A DNA stretch of 64,000 bases. Source: a virus. The stretch spans positions 62,001 to 126,000 of the IMG/VR virus record IMGVR_UViG_3300044634_004833, one strand, 5' to 3'. Positions 22,304-31,881 of the stretch are shown here, piece after piece (position 1 is the first letter of the stretch; each line of letters starts with the position of its first letter). The notes beneath the pieces are model-generated. The model searched no databases. It saw only the letters and a list, made by a program, of their open reading frames with translations, and was not told where the DNA came from. Position numbers and translations under genes: made by a program.

Positions 22304-23837
22304 ACAATTCTAAAAATCCTTTTAAAAATAAATATTGTCCAAATTTTTCTGGATGTAATGGCGACATATTTAAATAAGATAAAGCTGCTATTGTTTTTAC
22401 ATGAGAAAGATCATAGTTTTTAATAATCCATGATTCATATAATTCTAAAAACTTTGAATTATTTTTTGTTTGAAAAACTTTTAAAATGTATTTGTTTTCT
22501 TCGTTTGAGAAAGGATCTGATTCTTCGTTTGCAAGACTAAAGTTTACGTTTGTTCCAGCATAAAGTTTTGCTAAATCATAATAGCTATCGCCTAACAAGG
22601 CTCCTTCAAAATCGCTTCTCCAATCTATTAATTTGAATGAATTATTTTTTGTATAAATTACATTTCCAAAATTTAAATCTCCATGAAATATAGAACAGAT
22701 ACCCATATCAGAAATTTTTTCCCAATTTATGTTTTCTAATATAGTATAAATATTGCTTACGTTAATGTTATCAATAATAATATTGTTTTTATAATTTAAA
22801 TTTTTATTAATATAATCTTTTACTCTTTTAAAAGTTTTTTCCTTGTAAAAGGAAAGGCAATTTTTTTTAAAATTATCATATTTTGGTTCTGTTTTATTAA
22901 AAAGATTTTTTTCTAGCCATAATAAAAACTTTTCAAATACTTCAATATTGTCAACCTCATAGAGTGTTTTTCCTTCTATAAAGTTATGGCAAATTAAATT
23001 TTCACAATCTGAATTTATAGAAGATTCTATTAGATTTGATAGCATTTCTGCTCTTTGTTTTTTTAGTTTTATTTTTTCTGGCAGATTTATTTTAGCTACT
23101 TTGTTATTAACTTTGTATGTAAACTCATCTATATCTATTTTTTTAAGTTCATAATGAGCCATTCCTTTTGTTTTTTTATTTAATTCTTCATATAAGCTTT
23201 TTCTTCCAACATCAATCCATGATATTTCTTTTGCAAAAATATCAGCAAAAAAAGGTTTGTAAAAAACCACAACATTTTCTACTTCTTTTTCTCCTTTGCT
23301 TCTTTTATGACTTTCAAATTTTTCCCAGAATTTATCATAATCTTTTATAGCTGCTATTCCAGTATAAGCATATTCATAACTATCTTTTGATTTGTTTTTA
23401 AAATCAACAAGTTTGCCATTTTCAACTTTGCAAGTAGAATAATTTTCCAAGTCATCAACTTTTGAAATACCAATCCAGTTTTGGTCAATGGCTGGCAAAG
23501 TTTTGCCAATAAAAGAATCTGCTGTTGCAATATAGAAAGGACATTGAAGTTCGTTTTTGCAACAATACATGCTATAGCCAGGCCCAGAACCTGGCTTGTC
23601 ATAATTATCAACTATAACAAATTTTATTTTTTTATCCGGATGCAAAGTCTTGCAGTAATCAACTATTTGTTCTGACTTGTATCCTAGAGCTAATACAATT
23701 TCATCAACATCACAGTTTTCTATTACATGGCTTATTACTGCTTTTCCGCCAATAGGAAGCAAGCCTTTGTTTATTTGATTTGTGTAAGATTCCATTCTGG
23801 ATCCTACTCCAGCAGCTAGAATAAGTAGTTTTTTCAT
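22278..23837 (-). CDS. Nucleotidyltransferase-kinase fusion (LicC/LicA-like)
   Basis: 519 residues, two enzymes in one. Residues 1-225 are a sugar or choline nucleotidyltransferase: KLLILAAGVGSRMESYTNQI, NKGLLPIGGKAVI, and FYIATADSFIG for the catalytic aspartate. Residues about 270-500 are an aminoglycoside/choline-kinase-type domain: SIFHGDLNFGNVIYTKN is the Brenner HGD-x-N loop and FKLIDWRSDFEG the DFG-like metal site, then GDSYYDLAKLY. The pair would phosphorylate a small molecule and then activate it as an NDP or CDP conjugate. AAAAAACTT starts directly; the ribosome site is weak. Substrate unknown. Confidence 0.85.
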   Translation of the reverse strand: MKKLLILAAGVGSRMESYTNQINKGLLPIGGKAVISHVIENCDVDEIVLALGYKSEQIVDYCKTLHPDKKIKFVIVDNYDKPGSGPGYSMYCCKNELQCPFYIATADSFIGKTLPAIDQNWIGISKVDDLENYSTCKVENGKLVDFKNKSKDSYEYAYTGIAAIKDYDKFWEKFESHKRSKGEKEVENVVVFYKPFFADIFAKEISWIDVGRKSLYEELNKKTKGMAHYELKKIDIDEFTYKVNNKVAKINLPEKIKLKKQRAEMLSNLIESSINSDCENLICHNFIEGKTLYEVDNIEVFEKFLLWLEKNLFNKTEPKYDNFKKNCLSFYKEKTFKRVKDYINKNLNYKNNIIIDNINVSNIYTILENINWEKISDMGICSIFHGDLNFGNVIYTKNNSFKLIDWRSDFEGALLGDSYYDLAKLYAGTNVNFSLANEESDPFSNEENKYILKVFQTKNNSKFLELYESWIIKNYDLSHVKTIAALSYLNMSPLHPEKFGQYLFLKGFLELFKVTHDTF

Positions 23838-23853
23838 AACGTATTTATTATGA

Positions 23854-24960
23854 TTAACCTAAATATAAATTTTTAAACCATTCTTTTGGCGGAGTATTTT
23901 CATTATCAAATCCATGACCATAAGTTTGCATAGGGACTGTAACAGATTCTAAAATGTAATGATTGTATCCTTCTTTTATTTGATTCATATCTATTTCAGG
24001 AAAAATGTCTGTTTCTTGTAATTTTTTATGCCAAAATAATGGTATTCTGTCTAATGTAAATCTATAGTCAGTCCCATTTATTCCATATGCAGATTTTAGT
24101 TTTCGAATTGCTGGATTTACATTTGTAACAGTAGGATCATATTCGTTATATCCATATTTAATTTTCATTGTTTTATTAAAAAAGCCTAATGGAATTTCAA
24201 GTGCTGGCCCACAATTTGATAAATTGCCAACATGTGAATATCCATCGTAGTGTCTGCAAAGTTCTCTAGTTGGAACCCAAGTGTCTACAAACAATTTGTG
24301 GCCTGTAGCTACTGTTATTCCATCTGTTCGATAAAGCGCCCAAGGGTGATATGAATTTTGTTCTCTTTCGAATGCCTCAAGTTCTAGATTGAACCAATAG
24401 TGATGCCACAATTCTTTTCTAACTATACGAATAGCATCGTGAAAACACCAAGGAAATTTTGCTGCCATTTTACTTTCATCTAAAACAGCTTTCAAATTTT
24501 TTGCAATTCTTATTGTTTCAAACCAATGAGAATATTGTAAGGCTGCATGGGGATTTTCAGACTTTGAAACTAGATCATTGCCAATTCTTAAAGCATCTAA
24601 ATTATAATCCATAAATATATGGTCATCATTTCCCGCAAAAAATATTGTGTTGTCGTCGATGCTTTCTAAAATTGGATAAGTATTTCTCCAATTTGCTAAA
24701 TTTTCATTTCTTGTCCAAAATATTTGAACTTTTTCTTCCCCCATCTCATCAATTATATATTTTTCAAGATTGTCTCTCTCGTCAATCAAATCATGGTCTA
24801 GCTTTATATAAAATATAAATTTACTTACAATAGGGTCCATGACGGCGTAACTACTTATGCAATATTTAAAAACATCAAGTCTTTTATCGGTTCTTAAATT
24901 ATGCCTCTGAAATGGCATAAGTCTTTGATTTGAAATTTTTACGTTGAATAAAACAATCAT
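23854..24960 (-). CDS. Putative glycosyltransferase-like protein, paralogue B1
   Basis: 368 residues, paralogous to the 26.2-27.3 kb gene. Shared features are HNLRTDKRLDVFKYCIS, DPIVSKFIFYI, IFFAGNDDHIFMDYNLDAL, VPTRELCRHYDGYSHVGNL and a C-terminal PPKEWF. The N-D-D-H-I-F-x-D-Y motif in the middle could be a DxD-like metal site. No family is recognised with certainty. Located upstream of an O-methyltransferase and a GT2 gene on the same strand, so a glycan role is likely but inferred. Confidence 0.6.
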   Translation of the reverse strand: MIVLFNVKISNQRLMPFQRHNLRTDKRLDVFKYCISSYAVMDPIVSKFIFYIKLDHDLIDERDNLEKYIIDEMGEEKVQIFWTRNENLANWRNTYPILESIDDNTIFFAGNDDHIFMDYNLDALRIGNDLVSKSENPHAALQYSHWFETIRIAKNLKAVLDESKMAAKFPWCFHDAIRIVRKELWHHYWFNLELEAFEREQNSYHPWALYRTDGITVATGHKLFVDTWVPTRELCRHYDGYSHVGNLSNCGPALEIPLGFFNKTMKIKYGYNEYDPTVTNVNPAIRKLKSAYGINGTDYRFTLDRIPLFWHKKLQETDIFPEIDMNQIKEGYNHYILESVTVPMQTYGHGFDNENTPPKEWFKNLYLG

Positions 24961-24969
24961 TTTTCACCA

Positions 24970-25560
24970 TCACTTAGTTACTTCGCAAAACATTTGTTGC
25001 CAGTCGCTTCTAAAAAGAAGCTTCACTTCTCTATTGTAATTCTCTAACCAACGATTAAATGCTCTCAATTCTTGATTATATTCCTCATCATGGCCGTTAT
25101 AAATTTCATCAAACAAAATAAAAGTTCCTGGAGCAATATAATTGTTTAATGAATCAAATATTTCATTTGTAGAATATTCTAAATCGCAATCTACATGAAG
25201 AAACTTAATTTTTGTATTATTGTTATCTAAATGCTGTATAAATCCGGGAAGAGTCTCTGCAAAGTAGCCAACCCACAATTTGACATTACTGTTTACAGGA
25301 GGCAAGCCTTCTTGTGCAAAAGCTCCTGCTGGCAAGTCTCGCCATGCTTCTGATAGACCTTTGAACGAATCAAACCCATGTATAGTCTTTTGAGGATAAA
25401 GAGTGGCGAATTTATTTATAGAAGCCCCAGAGCCAACTCCAAATTCTGCAAATTCACCAGAAGGCAGCTCCTCATTTATATAGCTTTTTATTTCCCAGTG
25501 ATGGTCATATAGCCTAAAAACTTTGGGAATTGCAAAAATATCTGACTCAGTTATTTTCAT
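24970..25560 (-). CDS. TylF/MycF-like O-methyltransferase
   Basis: 196 residues. FAEFGVGSGASINKFATLYP is the SAM-binding glycine loop. TIHGFDSFKGLSEAWRD is the characteristic second motif of macrocin-O-methyltransferase (TylF) relatives. KIKFLHVDCDLEYSTNEIFD and GTFILFDEIYNGHDE supply the metal-binding aspartates. These enzymes methylate sugar hydroxyls. The start is set at ATG 25560, which has AAGGA upstream; the longer frame to 25602 lies in the preceding gene. It would methylate a sugar in the glycan built by neighbouring genes. Confidence 0.85.
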   Translation of the reverse strand: MKITESDIFAIPKVFRLYDHHWEIKSYINEELPSGEFAEFGVGSGASINKFATLYPQKTIHGFDSFKGLSEAWRDLPAGAFAQEGLPPVNSNVKLWVGYFAETLPGFIQHLDNNNTKIKFLHVDCDLEYSTNEIFDSLNNYIAPGTFILFDEIYNGHDEEYNQELRAFNRWLENYNREVKLLFRSDWQQMFCEVTK

Positions 25561-25573
25561 TTTTTTCCTTGAC

Positions 25574-26191
25574 TTAATTATGAACAAATAGAATGTTTTC
25601 AACCTTTATTGGATTTGTAATAGCAGCAATTTTGCCAGCATAAATGCCATCGGCACACGCTATAAAATCAGTCCAAGGAGTTGTTTTTACCAAATCCATT
25701 CTGCTAATGAATGCTCCCATGTCTATTCCGTTTGGACCTGGTCTAGTATGGAATAGCCTCCAAGTATGATGTGAATGTATCATGTTACAAAAAGACATTC
25801 CAGAATTATTGTTGACTGCAGCAGCAAGCATTATTTTAAAAAAGTCTGGAACATAATAATTATCTTCGTTTGTAAAAAGAACCCAATCTGCATGAGGTTC
25901 GATCATAGCTGTTGGATGGCGGTGGTGAAAACCCCAGCATCCTTTTTTGGGAAGATTGTCTAAAAATGTTATCTTGGGACTTAAATTTCTAAATTTATCT
26001 GCTAATGTAATATCATTAAGAGGTCCATCATGATGTATGAAAATTTCAAAATTAGTATAAGTTTGAGCTAGTAATGAATGGACACAACAAAAAGCAGCAT
26101 CTATTTTTCTTTGATCTACATTTAAGTATGCAGATACTACTGCTCTTATTTTTGGATTTCCAGATATATTTTGGTGTGCGTATCTTCCCAT
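25574..26191 (-). CDS. Family 2-like glycosyltransferase
   Basis: 205 residues. IRAVVSAYLNVDQRKIDAAF and AQTYTNFEIFIHHDGPLND match the GT2 first strand and D-G loop. WVLFTNEDNYYVPDFFKIML gives an E-D-N/D-x-D-like metal site. It lacks a long C-terminal extension, so it is a minimal GT-A domain. It is the upstream gene of a minus-strand group with the O-methyltransferase and paralogue B1. Donor and acceptor unknown. Confidence 0.75.
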   Translation of the reverse strand: MGRYAHQNISGNPKIRAVVSAYLNVDQRKIDAAFCCVHSLLAQTYTNFEIFIHHDGPLNDITLADKFRNLSPKITFLDNLPKKGCWGFHHRHPTAMIEPHADWVLFTNEDNYYVPDFFKIMLAAAVNNNSGMSFCNMIHSHHTWRLFHTRPGPNGIDMGAFISRMDLVKTTPWTDFIACADGIYAGKIAAITNPIKVENILFVHN

Positions 26192-26238
26192 TTTATTAAA
26201 TTCTTTTCTTTTTTAAACTAGTAATTATTATTATATTT

Positions 26239-27348
26239 TTGATGATTATTTTATACAACATACACTTGAAGCCAAATAGAACTGTATTTTACGAAAGACC
26301 AAACTTAAGGTCTGATGATAGAATAGATATTTTTAAATATTCTATTGCAACTCATGCAGTTACAGATCCTTTGGTTTCTAAATTTTTGTTCTTTATATCT
26401 ATAGATCCAGAATGGGAAAACAGAAAAGAAGAAATTGAAAAATTTATTTACAACAACCATGATGAAGAAAAAGTAAAAATTGAATGGAAAGCCAAGGAAA
26501 CATTAGAAGAATGGCAAAATTTAAGTTACGAACTCGATAAAATTGATGATAAAACAATTTATTTTTTGTCAAATGAAGACCATATTTTTATTGATTATGA
26601 TTTGGAAGCTTTGTTTTATACCATTAAAGAAGTGGAAAATGATCCGAATCCTTTTTCAGCCATGTTTTATTCCCATTGGCCCGAATTAATAAGAGTTGCA
26701 AAAAGACTCGGTGGCAACTTAAGTTCTTCTGGATATTCTGTTAATTTCGACTGGTCTGTACACGATTCTATAAGATTGATTAGAAAAGAACTCTGGAGAA
26801 AATATTGGTTCGATTGGGATTTTAGAGATTTGCCTCCTTCTACAAATATATCGAGCATTAAAAAGTTTTTACCAGATGGATTTAATGTAAGCTGTCATGT
26901 TCCAACGAGAGAAATTTGCAGACATTATGACGGATATTCGCATGTTGGCAATCTTTTTAATTATTATCCACCTCTTGAAATACCAAAAGGATTTTTAAGT
27001 AAAAATATGACAGTTCGTTATGGATGGAATGATATTTGGACTCATGATAATTTTTCAAATATTAATCCATTGATGCCAAATATGAAAACTGTAGATCCTA
27101 GATGTGGAGTAGATTATAAACTTACCCTTGACAAACTACCAATGTCATGGTGGGGAAGAATATCTGATATTAATGAAAATCCTCATATGAATGAAGAAGA
27201 AATGGCTGTTGGATACAAAAATTGGCTTTATGATTCTCTAAAAGTTCCTATAGGAGCTTATTGTATGCATTTTAATGAAAATGATTTTCCACCAATAGAA
27301 TGGATTGAAAAACATATAAAACAAGTAAAAATGCTAAGAACCTTTTAA
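26239..27348 (+). CDS. Putative glycosyltransferase-like protein, paralogue B2
   Basis: 369 residues, a divergent copy of the 23.9-25.0 kb gene. Shared landmarks are RPNLRSDDRIDIFKYSI, DPLVSKFLFFI, IYFLSNEDHIFIDYDLEAL, VPTREICRHYDGYSHVGNL and FPPIEWIEKH. The N-E-D-H-I-F-I-D-Y motif replaces N-D-D-H-I-F-M-D-Y. Conservation of this motif, and the HYDGYSHVGNL block, marks the likely active or binding site. Function inferred only from the surrounding island. Confidence 0.6.
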   Translation: MMIILYNIHLKPNRTVFYERPNLRSDDRIDIFKYSIATHAVTDPLVSKFLFFISIDPEWENRKEEIEKFIYNNHDEEKVKIEWKAKETLEEWQNLSYELDKIDDKTIYFLSNEDHIFIDYDLEALFYTIKEVENDPNPFSAMFYSHWPELIRVAKRLGGNLSSSGYSVNFDWSVHDSIRLIRKELWRKYWFDWDFRDLPPSTNISSIKKFLPDGFNVSCHVPTREICRHYDGYSHVGNLFNYYPPLEIPKGFLSKNMTVRYGWNDIWTHDNFSNINPLMPNMKTVDPRCGVDYKLTLDKLPMSWWGRISDINENPHMNEEEMAVGYKNWLYDSLKVPIGAYCMHFNENDFPPIEWIEKHIKQVKMLRTF

Positions 27349-27355
27349 ATATAAT

Positions 27356-27949
27356 ATGTTTGACTTAGTAATTGCAAAATATAAAGAAGATATATCATGG
27401 GCAGAACAACTGAATTTTAGAAAATTTATTTATAATAAAAATGATGAGCCTTTTCCCAATTCTATAAAACTTAAAAATATTGGAAGAGAAGCACATACAT
27501 GGGCTTATCATATAGTAAAAAATTATAACAATATTGATGAATATACAATATTCGTACAAGGAGACCCTTTTTACCATTTTGAAAATTTTATGGAAATTGC
27601 AAAAAGATTACCAGAGTCTTTAGATCAACTTAATAAAGTTGATGATGGATTGTATAGTCTTGCTGATATTAATCAACCAGAAGATTTAGATTTTTTAAAA
27701 AATAGAAACGTTCATCCAGATAAAGTTTTAAAATTAATTTCTTCAAAAGAACAAAATAAAACTTTGTTTCCATTTGCTTGGGGAGCCCAACATATTGTAC
27801 ATCGTAATAATATTCTTTGCAAGTCTATTAATTTTTGGCAGAAACTAGTTGAAATACATGATACTGCAATTCATTGGCCTTGGAGTATCGAAAGATGTTG
27901 GTTTGATATTTTTGGTTCTAAAACTTTTAATAATAAATTATTTTTTTAA
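27356..27949 (+). CDS. DUF3431-like protein
   Basis: 197 residues. FDLVIAKYKEDISWAEQLN, FIYNKNDE, LKNIGREAHTWAYHIVKNYN and EYTIFVQGDPFYHFENF closely follow the DUF3431 pattern (arYnEdlsWl, iYNKg, N-x-GREahTYLyHI, FlQG). The biochemical role of the family is not established; its context here and in other genomes is glycan modification. It follows paralogue B2 after seven bases, with an AT-rich spacer and no clear ribosome site. Confidence 0.75.
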   Translation: MFDLVIAKYKEDISWAEQLNFRKFIYNKNDEPFPNSIKLKNIGREAHTWAYHIVKNYNNIDEYTIFVQGDPFYHFENFMEIAKRLPESLDQLNKVDDGLYSLADINQPEDLDFLKNRNVHPDKVLKLISSKEQNKTLFPFAWGAQHIVHRNNILCKSINFWQKLVEIHDTAIHWPWSIERCWFDIFGSKTFNNKLFF

Positions 27950-27992
27950 CTTCAAAAATTTTTATATTTATTTGTTTTTTAATAAATAAAGC

Positions 27993-28517
27993 ATGAAAAC
28001 TTTTAGTGAATATTACAAAGATTCTGGCCTAGGGAAATGGTTGGACGAAAAGTGGGTTGACATTAGCAGAAAAGACAAAAGTGGCAAACATCCACCTTGT
28101 GGGGCTTCTGCTAAAAAAGGAACAAGAAAAAAAGGCCAAAAGAAAGCATATCCTAAATGCAGGCCCGCTGCAAAAGCAGCCGCTATGAGCGATGATCTTA
28201 AAAAGAAAGCAACTCAACAAAAAAGAAGAGCCGAAGGAAAAAATAAGCACAAAAAAGGCAGGAAACCAGTCGTTGTATCTCATAAGAATTTGAAAGAGGA
28301 TGTTATGTTAAATGAGGGGAAAAAAAATAAACCTAACAATCCTAAATTATGGAGTAGAGCGCAGGCTTGGGCGAGAAAAAAGTTTGATGTACATCCTAGT
28401 GCCTATAGTAATTTAGCTGCAAGCAAGTGGTACAAGGAACGTGGCGGCACATGGAGAAGCACAAACGAATCTTATTTGCCAACATTCAAGGAATGGTTAG
28501 ATATTAATGCACTTTAA
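27993..28517 (+). CDS. Basic virion-like protein with motif at both ends
   Basis: 174 residues. It begins MKTFSEYYKDSG (compare T4 internal-protein starts MKTYQEFI) and ends PTFKEWLDINAL. The centre has WLDEKWVDISRKDKSGKHPP and a Cys/Lys-rich basic stretch (YPKCRPAAKAAAMSDDLKKK), resembling a small basic family of large DNA viruses and phages (from memory DUF5872). A second module reads NPKLWSRAQAWARKKFDVHP then SAYSNLAASKWYKERGG, also common in T4-like phages. It overlaps the next gene by 11 bases. Likely a DNA-binding internal head protein. Confidence 0.7.
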   Translation: MKTFSEYYKDSGLGKWLDEKWVDISRKDKSGKHPPCGASAKKGTRKKGQKKAYPKCRPAAKAAAMSDDLKKKATQQKRRAEGKNKHKKGRKPVVVSHKNLKEDVMLNEGKKNKPNNPKLWSRAQAWARKKFDVHPSAYSNLAASKWYKERGGTWRSTNESYLPTFKEWLDINAL

Positions 28518-31308
28518 ACAATTTATTTTATTATCAGAATCTTTAAACAAAGAAATTGAAGATTTTTTACTAAATGTCAAGAATATTGACAAAGTTGAGA
28601 TGCGCAAATTTATTGATGAATTAAAGGCATCTCCTGAAGAAATTGATAAAAAAGCAGCCTTTGCCAAGATGCAGGAAAAGTTTGGTTTTGCCAAAAAGAA
28701 AAATTTGCCAGACCCACCGAAAAATCCTGCCTTGCAATCTTATTACGATAATTTAGTTGATGGCAAAATAACAATCCCAGAGTATAAGATTGCTGCTCAT
28801 TATCAAAATGCTGCTGGATTAAGTGAAATAATGAGTTCTTTAAGAAGACTTGTGAATCAAGGAATTGTAAATTTACAATACAAAGATGGGCCTGAAATTA
28901 TATACGGAGATGAATCACTTAGAGATTTTGCAGATTCTACAAAGTTTGCTGCTTCTATTCATAAAATAGAATCACAAGCTGGGCTGGCAAAAAAAGAAAT
29001 AAAAGGTGGAACTGCAGATCCATATCTGTTGCAAATAAGCAACGAAGCAGACCAAGTGTGGCCTCCTGCTGGCACAAAAGATAATCCTAGCAACATTTAT
29101 GTGTTCAAAGCTGGATTTGATCCGCAAAAATGCAGATTGATGGGCAAAGGACAAGTTTGGTGCATCTCTAGCTCTCATTTCAAAAAATGGACTATGGCAT
29201 ATAGAATAAACAGAGGTCAAGTTCAATACTTTATTTTTGATTTAAACAAAGACAAAGATGATCCAACACGTTATGTAAATGCAGGTGTTGCAGAATCAGA
29301 AGAGGCAGAAGATGAAGATTATGATACATCTACACTCATGGGAGGCGAATGGGTTGATGCCAGAAATCATCCAGATGAAATAGAAGGTTATTCAAGCGTT
29401 GAAGAGTATGAAAGGTATTTGGCCAGCAAAGGAGTTCCTGTTGAAAAAGTTTTTGTGCCAGAACCACTAAGTGATGATGAAAAAAAATTAAAAACATATT
29501 TAAAACAACAAAACTGGAAGGAAGCCAAAGCTTTAAGCACGGAGCTTTGGGAAGCCTACATATTGTTATCAGATAGACTGCCAGATGAAGCTTACAATAC
29601 GCTTTCTGAAGAACAAAAAACAACTTTTAGACATGGTAAATTACAAACTTTAACTACAAAGCAAATAAGCGATGCTGTTGGTGAAAGGAAAAATAATAAG
29701 AGGAATTTCAAAGAATGGGTAAAAAGCTTATTATTGTACGATATGACAGTCGAGGATATGCTGGGACTAGTTCCCGAAAATGAACAATATGAATTTATGG
29801 ACGAATTTTTAGGATCTGTTCAAGATGGAACTCTTACCAAATTACTTTCACATGGATTAAGAACTATTAATAATAAACAATTTTCAGATTTGCTTATAAA
29901 GCATAGTGAAAAATTTGACAACTCAGCTTATATTGACATGCTTATTTCTAAAGGAATAACAGAGTTTTCTCCAGAAAATATAAAAGTAATTGAAAATATG
30001 CCAGAATATAATTTTGGCAATAGCATGCTTAGTCTTATGCCTGATAAAGGCGGGGATGAAAATTCTGAGACGATGTTTTGGAGTTTGGTTGAAAACCATG
30101 CTGATGTTGTGGCCAAAAAGCTTTCTAAAAACAAAATTTTGTATTCAAATATTTTGAACCTTTTTGGTGATTATAAAATGTTCACAAAGTTTTTTAATGC
30201 AATAAATCCAGAGATTATGAAATATTTGGGTGGCAAGATAGAATCTTCTCTAGATTGGATGTCTCATTCTGACTTGAAAAATTTGCTTAATAAAAGTAAT
30301 AGCGATATCGTAAAATTTATTTACGATAATACAAATGAATATACTCATAGGAAATTATCTCCATTTTTTGACGAAGGAAATAACGATACAGCTAAATTGT
30401 CTCATCTAAAACATGCTAAATATAACTTTGAAAATGGCGAATTATTAAATGGGATTTTAAATTCCAAAAACCCTTTGAGTTTTATATCTGACATAGGTGT
30501 TGAAAAGTTTAGAAAACTTCTATGGTATCCCGAATTCATTGTGAAGGCTATTGAAGTTTTGAATAGAACAAGATCAATTTCACAAAATGATATTTATGAT
30601 TTGATATCCACTGAAACTTTAGACAATTTAGGCTATGAAGACATAAAAAATCTTTTGAAAAAACTACATTTTGATCAAATGTCAGAGTCCAAACTTGTAG
30701 ATTACCTGTTGCAAAGATTAATTGGAATGGAAGTATCTGGAGGAAAGAAAATAGAGTCTAGCAAAGAGGATAGAATCGCTGAATTATTAAATTCTATTCA
30801 TAGTCTGGATAATTCTCTATCTGTTTCAAAATTGCAAAAGCTAAAGAATATGGCTGGCGACAGTGTGTGGAATAATATAAAGCCACAAGCTGTGGCAGAA
30901 TTTTTGCTTAGATTGCCGGAACTACGTTTAAACGAATCAACTATAAATGAAATAGCAAATTTGTTTAATTTGCAATCTTTGGAATCTTTGCCAGTTTCCA
31001 TTTTGGTGAAACTGCTTGATAAGCTTCCAAATTTAAATTACACCAATGGATTTTACCAAGCTATAAAAAATGATCTTGGTTCGTACATGAGATACATGCC
31101 ACCCTTTGTTGTGCTTCTTCTTGATAAAGCAAAAGGCAAAATAGTTTTATCGCCAGCAGAAATTGCCGATTTGATAAACAAAAAGGAATTTACTGCTGTT
31201 GAGACAATAAAAAGGCTGGGCAAGGAACGAATGACCCCGCAGGTTGTTGCGCTTTTGAAGCCAAAAATCAGGGATTATTATCAAAGCGATATGCTTCCGA
31301 GGATGTAG
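28507..31308 (+). CDS. Giant WCIS-motif protein, paralogue 1 (933 aa)
   Basis: Begins MHFKQFILLSES, a strong capsid-targeting-like start with an L-S-E site. Residues about 190-260 hold FKAGFDPQKCRLMGKGQVWC-ISSS, then a Tyr/Arg segment and VQYFIFDLNKDKDDPTRYVN, shared almost block for block with the 54.7-57.2 kb gene on the other strand. Similar KG-x-x-WC motifs occur in phage and giant-virus proteins; their activity is not known to me. The remaining 650 residues are helical, Leu/Lys/Asn-rich and solenoid-like. Large packaged protein, possibly ejected with the DNA: inference. Confidence 0.65.
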   Translation: MHFKQFILLSESLNKEIEDFLLNVKNIDKVEMRKFIDELKASPEEIDKKAAFAKMQEKFGFAKKKNLPDPPKNPALQSYYDNLVDGKITIPEYKIAAHYQNAAGLSEIMSSLRRLVNQGIVNLQYKDGPEIIYGDESLRDFADSTKFAASIHKIESQAGLAKKEIKGGTADPYLLQISNEADQVWPPAGTKDNPSNIYVFKAGFDPQKCRLMGKGQVWCISSSHFKKWTMAYRINRGQVQYFIFDLNKDKDDPTRYVNAGVAESEEAEDEDYDTSTLMGGEWVDARNHPDEIEGYSSVEEYERYLASKGVPVEKVFVPEPLSDDEKKLKTYLKQQNWKEAKALSTELWEAYILLSDRLPDEAYNTLSEEQKTTFRHGKLQTLTTKQISDAVGERKNNKRNFKEWVKSLLLYDMTVEDMLGLVPENEQYEFMDEFLGSVQDGTLTKLLSHGLRTINNKQFSDLLIKHSEKFDNSAYIDMLISKGITEFSPENIKVIENMPEYNFGNSMLSLMPDKGGDENSETMFWSLVENHADVVAKKLSKNKILYSNILNLFGDYKMFTKFFNAINPEIMKYLGGKIESSLDWMSHSDLKNLLNKSNSDIVKFIYDNTNEYTHRKLSPFFDEGNNDTAKLSHLKHAKYNFENGELLNGILNSKNPLSFISDIGVEKFRKLLWYPEFIVKAIEVLNRTRSISQNDIYDLISTETLDNLGYEDIKNLLKKLHFDQMSESKLVDYLLQRLIGMEVSGGKKIESSKEDRIAELLNSIHSLDNSLSVSKLQKLKNMAGDSVWNNIKPQAVAEFLLRLPELRLNESTINEIANLFNLQSLESLPVSILVKLLDKLPNLNYTNGFYQAIKNDLGSYMRYMPPFVVLLLDKAKGKIVLSPAEIADLINKKEFTAVETIKRLGKERMTPQVVALLKPKIRDYYQSDMLPRM

Positions 31309-31331
31309 TTTCGTCAACCACCCCCTATAAT
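31301..31331 (+). promoter_or_regulatory. Sigma-70-like promoter before the coiled-coil membrane gene
   Basis: CCCCC then TATAAT at 31326-31331. GGATGTAGTT starts 25 bases upstream of the box, one base off the usual phasing. AAGGAGG and ATG 31360 follow. Confidence 0.55.
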
Positions 31332-31359
31332 TTAAATAAAATCAAGGAGGACAACAATC

Positions 31360-31881
31360 ATGAAATTTAAAATTACGATCTTTTTGACGGCTATGCCTTT
31401 TATACTTTTTATTCTGCAAAGTCAGACACAGTTTTCAAAAATTAATGATAAAAACATAAAGTTGGAAAATGAAGTAGCAGTATTAAAAAGCGAATTAAAT
31501 AATCTTCAAGAAACAACGATTGTCAAAATGTTTCAATCCGCAGAAGAAGCAAAAAAGAAAGCTTTGGATATGCTTGACCAGAATATTCAAATTTATAAAA
31601 AAAATGAAGAGTTTAGAATAAAACTATTAAAAGAGTTGGCTGAAGCTTCTGATACTGCCAACAAATATGTTGAAGCCTATGCCAAAAATATTGATTTGGG
31701 AGAATATGGCAAAATGGAACTGATTGCTACTGCTTCTCCAAAAAAGAGGAAACAATTAGAATCGGCTATTGAAAATACTATTAGGCATACAACAGAAGAA
31801 CAAAGAGAGAAGGATATTGAATTGAAGAAACATTTGTATGAAGCTAAAAAAGCATTGCATAATATTAAGAATAATTTTTAG
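31360..31881 (+). CDS. Membrane-anchored coiled-coil protein
   Basis: 173 residues. MKFKITIFLTAMPFILFILQ is a basic start followed by one hydrophobic segment (signal anchor or signal peptide). The rest is charged and heptad-like (IKLENEVAVLKSELNNLQET, then a long helical tail ending KKALHNIKNNF). The layout is like a small envelope-spanning or lysis-related (spanin-like) protein, but no partner is visible. AAGGAGG lies ten bases before the ATG. Its stop touches the convergent gene on the minus strand. Confidence 0.65.
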   Translation: MKFKITIFLTAMPFILFILQSQTQFSKINDKNIKLENEVAVLKSELNNLQETTIVKMFQSAEEAKKKALDMLDQNIQIYKKNEEFRIKLLKELAEASDTANKYVEAYAKNIDLGEYGKMELIATASPKKRKQLESAIENTIRHTTEEQREKDIELKKHLYEAKKALHNIKNNF

